Assembly: GCF_040954645.1 (NCBI RefSeq)
Contig: NC_092809.1
Span: 70,224,141-70,288,140, forward strand
DNA: 64,000 nucleotides
Origin: Diabrotica undecimpunctata
Taxonomy: Eukaryota > Arthropoda > Insecta > Coleoptera > Chrysomelidae
Direction of reading: 5' to 3'
The position numbers were made by a program, and so were the translations under genes. Below the pieces are notes generated by a model that was not told where the DNA came from, searched no databases, and saw only the letters and a list, made by a program, of their open reading frames with translations. Shown piece after piece: positions 57,461-64,000 of the stretch (its first letter is position 1; each line of letters starts with the position of its first letter).

Positions 57461-58079
57461 TCACTTGAGTTTTGCATACTTTAAATTTTTCGGCTAACTT
57501 CCTCGTACTTATGATTTTTTTCACTTTCGTTAATTATATCCATCTATTCTGTGATCGGGAGATATTTTATTGTTCCCGCCATACTGGTAAGTTCCAAAGC
57601 AACACTAATAAAGCGGTAAAAAAACACTGTCGACTATTATGCACCGAGCAGAAAAAATCAATAAGCAGTAAACAACACTAATTTACACATTAGACTTTAA
57701 AATTTAACTAAATGTTAAAACCGGATCTTAAAAGCTTGAGAAATAAATTTTATGAATTGGCCTACTATAAAGGAATTTTATTCTTATTTATATTTCCTAA
57801 GAATGGTCGATTTTTATTGTTGTTTTTTAAGGGTATTTTTACCATTGACAAATACTAGGAAATTCCGATTATGGGTGCTTGCGCTCGCGTGAACGGGAAT
57901 TCAGAATCGGTCATTATACGCAGTGTGGTCGCAGAGGTTTTATTGTACTTTATTTTTTTTTAATTATTCTAATTCAGCTTTGATTACGTTTATTTTTAAT
58001 GTCTGATTTATGTTTTGCTTGTAACTACGGTCATTATTTTTTAAGTTTCATTTCACTTGTAAAAAGAAATAAAAATGAG
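57461..58079. other. Unassigned stretch
   Basis: No recognised gene. A G+C-richer patch occurs at about 57870-57940. Confidence 0.35.
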
Positions 58080-59540
58080 CACTAAACGCTTCTCAAAAGA
58101 ACTAGAGCATGATTTTTATGGTTTACAAAAAAAATATGGAGCTTTATAAGATATCAAGGAGCGGAGGTGAAGGAAATATTAGACCCAAAACACATTAAAA
58201 AGGATGTATAGATTAAATACAAAAGAACAACAAATTTGAATAAATCACTATGTGTGAATATATGTGGACTACAAGAAAGCATTCGATACCATAAGCCATC
58301 AGAAAATGTTAAAAGTATTGACAGAATGAAGAATAGACTATCGCTACACTAATATAATCAATTATATTTACCAAAATGTCACAGCTAGCGTAAGACTATC
58401 TGAACAAGAAACAAACAAATTCTGTATACAGCAAGGAGTACGATAAGGAGACACCGTCTCTCCAAAGCTATTTAAGACGCTTTTAGAACGTACTTGTAAA
58501 AAGACACATCTGACCGTGCATGGTATCAATATAAATGGAGAGAAGCTCAGTCGTTTGATATTCGCAGATGACATCGTTCATAGCCGATCGTATGGATGAT
58601 GCAATAATAATGTTTAAAAAATTATATCCGCTTCCTTGAAGGTCGGACTAAAGATTAATATGAACAAGAGGAAAATAATAACTAATTTGGTGCTAAATCG
58701 ACATATTGCTGTTGATGGAAAGGAAATTGTGCAGACTGCATCGTATAAGGACTTAGGAGATAACCAGACATGTGAGCTCCCACGTTGCATAGGATTAGCC
58801 TGAGTAGCGTTTGGTAAATTAAACTATGTATTTAGATCAGACTTATTCATATGCCTCAAAAGGAAAATCTTTGACCAATGTGTGTTACGTGTACTCAATT
58901 ATGAAGCGGAAACATTAACATTGTTCTGAAGCTATTTTCTTGTGACATCTTATAGTATTTTGTCAATAAAAATGAGTCAGATAAAATTAAATTATTGAAA
59001 GAACTTCACTATTCACTAAGTAACAAAAAACAAAATTTGTTTAATTTATTTTTGTTTACATTTTTTTAGAACGATTTCCGAAGTGAAAGTTGAAACGTCA
59101 ATAAATTTATTTGAAACTTTGTGGCTTATTCCCATTGAAATGTTAATATTCAACACTAATAAAAAAGGTAGTGAATAAGATTCCCGTGACTCAGACGGCT
59201 ATGGAGCTCCAGATGTTGGGTGTCTCTCTGAGAGACCGAATCTTAAACAAAGAAATACGTCGTAGAACAAAAACAACAGACCCCATTAAAAAAATCGCGT
59301 GGCCAAAATGAAATTGGGCAGGTCACGTCGCCATATTATCAGACAACCGATGGAAAAAACGTATTGTCGAGTGGAGACTAAGATAAGAAGCACTATGGAG
59401 CAGAGGACGCCCACCAACTAGATGGACTGACGACATGAAACGTGTTAGCAATAACTGGATGCAAGCCACACAATACAGAGACAGATGTATAGAGCTAAGG
59501 GAGACCTATGTCCAACAGTGGACGCATACAGGTTGATGAT
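58080..59540 (+). pseudogene. LINE RT and C-terminus, with internal insertion
   Basis: Plus-strand RT. Near 58255-58330 'YVDYKKAFDTISHQKMLKV' is motif A. Then come 'NKFCIQQGVR' with a stop and 'GDTVSPKLFKTLLER' (motif B), and 'RLIFADDIV' (motif C, 58555-58580). After 58930 about 240 bp of unrelated DNA intervenes. The C-terminal domain resumes near 59190 with 'MELQMLGVSLRDRI', 'WAGHVAILSDNRW' and 'GRPPTRWTDDMKRV', ending in a GATGATGATGAAT tail near 59530. The Jockey/R1-like 'GRPPxRWxDD' ending is typical of many insect LINEs. Several stops are present. Confidence 0.78.
58935..59175. other. Foreign insert within the LINE
   Basis: AT-rich, non-coding insert splitting the LINE RT from its C-terminus. 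It includes a GTTGAAACGTCAATAAA-type motif seen near ends of various insect repeats. No clear terminal repeats or TSD were found. Confidence 0.5.
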
Positions 59541-59701
59541 GATGAATCACATAGAGTAAAACAAACGATGATCTATTACTCAGGGCTCCCAAAGTACCAA
59601 GCCTCCCCATTCGTTATGTCCTGCGATGGAGAGGAAGGGATGGGTAGCTTGAGAGTCAGATAGGTACCACTCCATTACGGAGTGTAACCGGTTTGATCTT
59701 C

Positions 59702-59742
59702 GGACATGTGAGTTCCACTGTTCCATTGGAACACACATGTCC
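59702..59742. repeat. 16-bp imperfect hairpin
   Basis: The arms 59702-59717 and 59727-59742 pair at 15 of 16 positions around a 9-base loop. It lies in an unassigned G+C-richer patch (about 59580-59770) between two LINE pieces. Confidence 0.85.
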
Positions 59743-59774
59743 CTAGAAGCTGGGTTATACGCGTGTCTGAGGCA

Positions 59775-59925
59775 GAATAAGTGGCAGATGAGGTATTGAA
59801 AGAAGACGAATATCTTGACAAAAGAATCTAAAAAATGGTATGGTTGAAGCTCAAAACAACTCTTTAGAGCAATTGCTTCGAATGTTAGAACGGCTATGAT
59901 GGTGTTCAACCCCCGTAACTGAGAA
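59775..59925 (+). pseudogene. LINE C-terminal fragment
   Basis: The plus strand reads 'ESKKWYG', a stop, then 'SSKQLFRAIASNVRTAMMV', matching the last about 35 residues of the RTE-like family at 938 and 34281. Only this terminal segment is present. Confidence 0.6.
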
Positions 59926-60503
59926 AAAATTCTATAAAATAATATTCTTAGCCATAAATTAAAACTATATTAAATTTTTATCTCGGAGACCGTAATGACT
60001 TTACATTCTTAATACAAGGCTTACAAAGACGTAGACGGTTATCAAATGAATCAGCGTTAATTTTTAAGAATTTTTAAGCATTCCTTAAAATCGAATTTAT
60101 CTCAATATCACAAAATTGCCCAATCTGATATTATCGGTACTTTGTATCTTAGTAATCTTTTAACTCTTTTATATTCATTAAAATAAAAATCCCACATTTA
60201 TCCAAATTATCGAAAAAAGAATAATTGGAAAATTATATTAGAAAAAATTTTTTCCAATATTTTTATGTCAAACTGATTCGTCCCAATCTAGTGATTTTAT
60301 TTGAACCCTCCCTATCGGAACTAAAACTTTCTACAAAGAGGGTAGCTTTAAAGTTTTCGGTATGTCAATGGTTCAATCAAGTCTTTTTGAAACCTCGAGT
60401 AAAATTAACTGTGTCTTCGTCTTTGAAACTCCCTAACAAATTAGAATTGAGGATGATGGGTCTTTTCCTTACTTTTTCGCTGCGATAATTTACCTAAGGG
60501 AGA
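59926..60503. other. Unassigned stretch
   Basis: No firm gene. The frame 60225-60488 has no recognisable domain. Confidence 0.35.
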
Positions 60504-60720
60504 ATGTTAGAACTTTTATCTCTTTTCCTGAACTGACTATTGATGGATTATTCATTATTTTTGTATTTGTCAGTTGTTTTCCATTTATCAATGTGCCAGT
60601 GAGTCTTATTTTTTGTTTTATATCCATTACGTTTTTGTAGAAAGTTTCTGAATGAAAAGTGCAATAAAAGTGTACAATGACTTTTATGGTTCAGGTTTGT
60701 TTCATTTAAATTAATTAATG
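60504..60720 (+). repeat. Possible LTR remnant
   Basis: A purine tract (AAGGGAGAA) is followed by TGTTAGAAC, a plausible polypurine-tract/LTR start, and an AATAAAAG signal lies about 160 bases on. No partner LTR was found in the window, so this is weak. Confidence 0.3.
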
Positions 60721-61199
60721 ACAAAAATACGGCGTCATGAAATCAAATACTGTTTTTAGCTTTTCTATCCAAGCTAGGAAATTTATTTTAACAAATTTTA
60801 ACGATATTATTATAAAAGATTAGACAATTTAAACACTATAATATGTATTTCTTCTAATTAAATTAAAACTACAGTTCAACCTTTGTTTCTATTTTATACA
60901 TAAGTACACACATTGGTAATTATCCAGACAGAGAAAGCCTTCCTTGTTGGTCGCCAACGTCCAGAGGCTTGCTAAGGCACGTTAAGAAGAAGGCTGACTT
61001 ACTAATCTCTCAGTTTTTAATCGTTGATATGATTTCTTCTTTGACTTCAGTATCTATTTCTGTTGTATTCCATTTTGTTATTTGCATTGGAATTTCGTCT
61101 TTTTTTCTTCTTTTTCGCTTAATATGTGTTTAATTTATACCTTCAGATTTCCATTTTTATACCTCACTAATTAAATTTTTACTTTATATTCGTCTTTTC
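60721..61199. other. Unassigned stretch
   Basis: A G+C-richer patch at about 60930-60990 looks repeat-like but is not identified. Confidence 0.35.
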
Positions 61200-61600
61200 C
61201 AGTGGCGGTTCGTGAGTAAAATTTTCGGTGGGGCACTATTATTTTCAGAATTCCTGGGTTCGTTTTCTTTTTCCAGCCGAAAAGCTTGGACTATTGTCGT
61301 CAATTATTGTCTTATCTCTGACATTTTGAATTTGATTTTTAAATTCTTTTATAAATATTTGAATTCTTACAGGGTCTACAGCTCTTATTTTCAGTTGATT
61401 ACGGCTGTTGAATGTCCAACGAGTATCCGATCCCCGGAGAAGATGTTTCTCTACAACATTGTTCATTACATTCATACGTTTCGGAATATAAAAGAAAAGA
61501 AAGACGAAAACCCTGCTAAGTTAGCAAAAAAGACTTACCGTTTTATGCTTAGACGCTGCCTTCGAGACAATTAAATTGAACTGGTGAACATAACAATGGA
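61200..61600 (-). pseudogene. hAT-like (ZMYM1-type) transposase remnant with one terminus
   Basis: The left end reads CAGTGGCGGTTCGTGAG, a terminus typical of hAT elements related to ZMYM1-like genes. Inside, the minus-strand frame 61475-61245 contains 'LRGSDTRWTFNSRNQLKI', the conserved 'DTRW' region of these transposases. It continues 'IFIKEFKNQIQN', then becomes degenerate. The other end and the zinc-finger part were not found. Confidence 0.5.
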
Positions 61601-61995
61601 TAAAATAAGCACACGGAAAAGAACGTCAAATTATTCCTTGAACTCCATTAATTTTTCTAACATGACAGCTGCTACATCATTTCTTTGGCCGATTAACTTA
61701 TTAGGATTATTATTTAATTTTAAATTACTATGTTGCTCTAAATTACACTTACAAATGCTCTAAGCACTATGCGAATGAGGTAAAAAATATCTTCAAAATA
61801 GTTCAAAGATTTGGTTGTCAAGGGTATATCTCAAAATTACAACCATTTAATCTTGAACCGAAGTGGCCGTAGTCTTATTAGCCTCGATTGCCACATAAAG
61901 AGTCGTTTCTACCTCTTTGCTTATTATTCCACTAGAGAGATATAACAATAAATCCAGAAGTTCTTTTTGAATAGTTCTTGAAGTTTTCAAAAAGG
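61601..61995. other. Unassigned stretch
   Basis: No recognised gene. It may include the rest of the hAT-like remnant. Confidence 0.35.
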
Positions 61996-62009
61996 TTGTG
62001 TTACATGTT

Positions 62010-62301
62010 ATATAATAGTCTCCCGTTTTATACCGCTTCGCGGCTTTGGGAGTATAGCAGGGTAGTCTGCTATATCTAGGGCCTACAGTATACAATGAAG
62101 GTAACACGGCCAGTGCTACGCTTCAACCGCCTATTATTACCCCTGGTTTTACCCAAGGTACTCATTTTATTCAGGCTGAGTCGACCTGGGGCCTATAGAC
62201 ATTTTTAAAAATGTCTAGTTGTTCTTGCCGGCGGTAGGATTTGAACTCCGAACCACCGGCATGCGAGGCAAGCATCCTACCGCTTGCGCTACGCAGGCCC
62301 T
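62010..62301 (-). mobile_element. tRNA-derived SINE (292 bp)
   Basis: The minus strand starts with a tRNA-like head (62301-62228). It has an A-box (TAGCGCAAGCGGTAGG), an anticodon arm with 4-bp stem and loop TTGCCTC (Gly-GCC-like), and a B-box (GTTCAAATC). A non-tRNA body of about 210 bp follows, with a short internal hairpin around TTTTTAAAAATG. The insert is flanked by a perfect 14-bp duplication TTGTGTTACATGTT (61996-62009 and 62302-62315). It is transcribed from its internal RNA polymerase III promoter and mobilised by a LINE; the tail here is short (TATTATATA). The intact TSD suggests a fairly young insertion. Confidence 0.9.
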
Positions 62302-62315
62302 TTGTGTTACATGTT

Positions 62316-64000
62316 TTGGGTTAAATATTTTTGCAATATAGTGTCAACTTCTCTAATTAAGTTGATAAGTCTCCGTAATACTCAAGGATTCGTAGATGTC
62401 AAAATTACTAAACATGTGGAAAATACATTTTGAGACTACATAATTGAAACTAGTTACCAATCTACTAGTAGGTATAAAATCTTTAGATTACACAAAAATT
62501 ATATTATATTATAACATATTGTATTATAATAATTAAATTTAAAGTGAATGAAATTTATGTTAATAGGATATATTTAAATTTAATTGTGAACAAGTTGCTT
62601 AAATTGCTTAAATAAAGATAATGTACCATCCTCCAATTAAGTAATGATGTCATCAACTTGGGTGAGAATTTGTTGTGTGAAAATAGGGCATATTAATTAT
62701 AATGATGTTTGTATACTAATAATGGAAAGGGTAACAGAAATTGTTTAAATACAAAATCCAACTAAACAATATTTCTCGTGAGCTTGATTAAATAAAATAC
62801 ATCTGTATGTAAGGCACAGGTACATATTTACTAACTAGAATTAAGATACAGAAATCTGAAGCTATAAACGTCAAATGTTTTATTTTACTATTTTTATTCT
62901 AAAAATAGTTGGCACTCAACTCTTCAATCAATTTTCTATTAACTACATATTTTGTCATAATATTTACTATTTATTTCTAATGTTTATTAATGTAAGTTAT
63001 ATTTCCTCTATTCGACTGCAGTCTGTTCTATGCCGTAGACGTATAAAATATCTATGTTCCACTCCAGTCGACAAAGTATATTTGTCAATTGGCAACTATG
63101 TTCTTTCATGTCAGTTCTACTTCAAAGTAGGAATTGTTTTTATAATATTTTTCGTCTAGTTAAGCTGAAGTTTCTTTCCAAAATTCATTTATATCGGTAA
63201 AACTTGTCTGGTGTTAGTTGATAATTCGTTGTATTTAATATTTAACCAATATCCAACGTCTTTTTTGGTAATTTTTTATATCTTTTTTATGAATGTTCTT
63301 TTGTGCATAGCCTAGACAGTGTGTGTTTCTTTTAATGTTTTATTTTTCGATTTTTATATGCAGTTGGAATCTTTATTATAATTTAGCTATTTAATTTAAT
63401 AATAATTATATTCATTTAATCCTTGCCAATTTGCTATTTTCCATGTAATATTGTAATTATTTGCAATCTTCATATGGCAAGAAAATATTTAAAGCGTATG
63501 CAGTCACTAACTCAAGGTTTATACCATAGGGACTAATATACTGCAGTAGGTGGTCGCTGCTATAAAAACTCGACATATCCCTGAAGTATAGTTACAACCA
63601 GTATCTGGAACTATCAACTGCACTAGCAGCATTCTAAAATTCATACAACCGGTGTTTAGAGTCACCAGCAAGTAATTTTGTCCAACTACTTGAAGCCATT
63701 GATAGCCAATATTGGCTATACAAATTAACTCAAAATTTTTGTAAAGCTATAGGCAAGATTTGTTTATTTAAGATTATATTATTTTTGAATAATAAATATG
63801 ACTATAGACTCAGTCCCAGCCAGACTCATTTTTCAGATTTACTTTTTAAGTGGGCGCACACAACGACGCGCCGACCGTCGCTCCTATCATAAATAGACCA
63901 AATGCGAGCGTTCACTATCCCTTATCCCTGCTATGGTCTAGGCGAGGATATGATGCGATGGTCTCCGTTGAACGTACCCTTACGACGTCCTCATACCTGA
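62316..64000. other. Unassigned right end of window
   Basis: AT-rich DNA without recognised genes. Short frames such as 62875-63159 are hydrophobic by base composition and show no domain. A G+C-richer, GCG-rich stretch at about 63850-63990 looks like the edge of another repeat that continues past the window. Confidence 0.4.

Noticed and set aside
62228..62301. tRNA-Gly-like gene on the minus strand
   Set aside because: It has A and B boxes but a poor acceptor pairing, no proper terminator, a long appended body and a 14-bp target duplication around the whole 292 bp. It is a SINE head, not a tRNA gene.

Overview
This window looks like an AT-rich insect nuclear genome, possibly a beetle (the order is a guess from the overall mix of repeats). 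I could not identify any intact host gene. Almost everything recognisable is transposable-element (TE) material in various states of decay. It includes APE-type non-LTR retrotransposons (LINEs), an Errantivirus-like endogenous retrovirus, two other LTR elements, Penelope-like elements, Tc1/mariner, hAT, pogo, PIF/Harbinger and Helitron pieces, and a tRNA-derived SINE. Long (TA)n arrays are scattered among them. Coordinates of elements with terminal repeats and target-site duplications (TSDs) are firm; edges of decayed LINE pieces are approximate.

Layout. 0.4-0.75 kb: HARBI1-like transposase exon (-). 0.9-4.4 kb: RTE-like LINE (-). A 4,594-bp block (1663-6256), holding the 5' part of that LINE and the left part of a mariner-type element, is repeated head-to-tail at 6257-10850 with one difference seen. 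The mariner element is complete only in the second copy (9712-11875). 12-13.3 kb: Helitron-like end and Penelope reverse transcriptase (RT) debris. 14557-24076: Errantivirus-like provirus (-) with two LTRs, 4-bp TSD, gag, pol and env, all broken. Its env carries a hAT element (8-bp TSD), which itself carries a LINE (12-bp TSD); its RNase H region carries another LINE. 24.9-29.5 kb: TA arrays, an internally deleted LINE, a Penelope-like element with inverted end repeats and a GIY-YIG domain, and a large inverted repeat. 30.2-34.25 kb: Gypsy-type LTR element with an in-frame internal deletion, followed at its edge by a LINE with TSD. 34.9-36.6 kb: Helitron helicase fragment and a LINE ORF1. 36.6-37.8 kb: degenerate and short tandem repeats. 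37.85-41.9 kb: LINE split by a young 1.6-kb short LTR element. 42.6-47.4 kb: two Tc1-like transposons. 47.6-59.9 kb: five LINE pieces plus Tc1 and pogo transposase pieces. 61.2-62.3 kb: hAT-like remnant and SINE.

The elements do not cooperate as a pathway. Their value is as a layered insertion record: provirus, then hAT, then LINE; gypsy, then LINE; LINE, then short LTR element. Nested insertion with decay is what a heterochromatic or repeat-trap locus would look like. The best leads are the near-identical tandem duplication, the triple nest, the short LTR element, the Penelope element with inverted ends, and the 0.2-kb-armed hairpin sequence.
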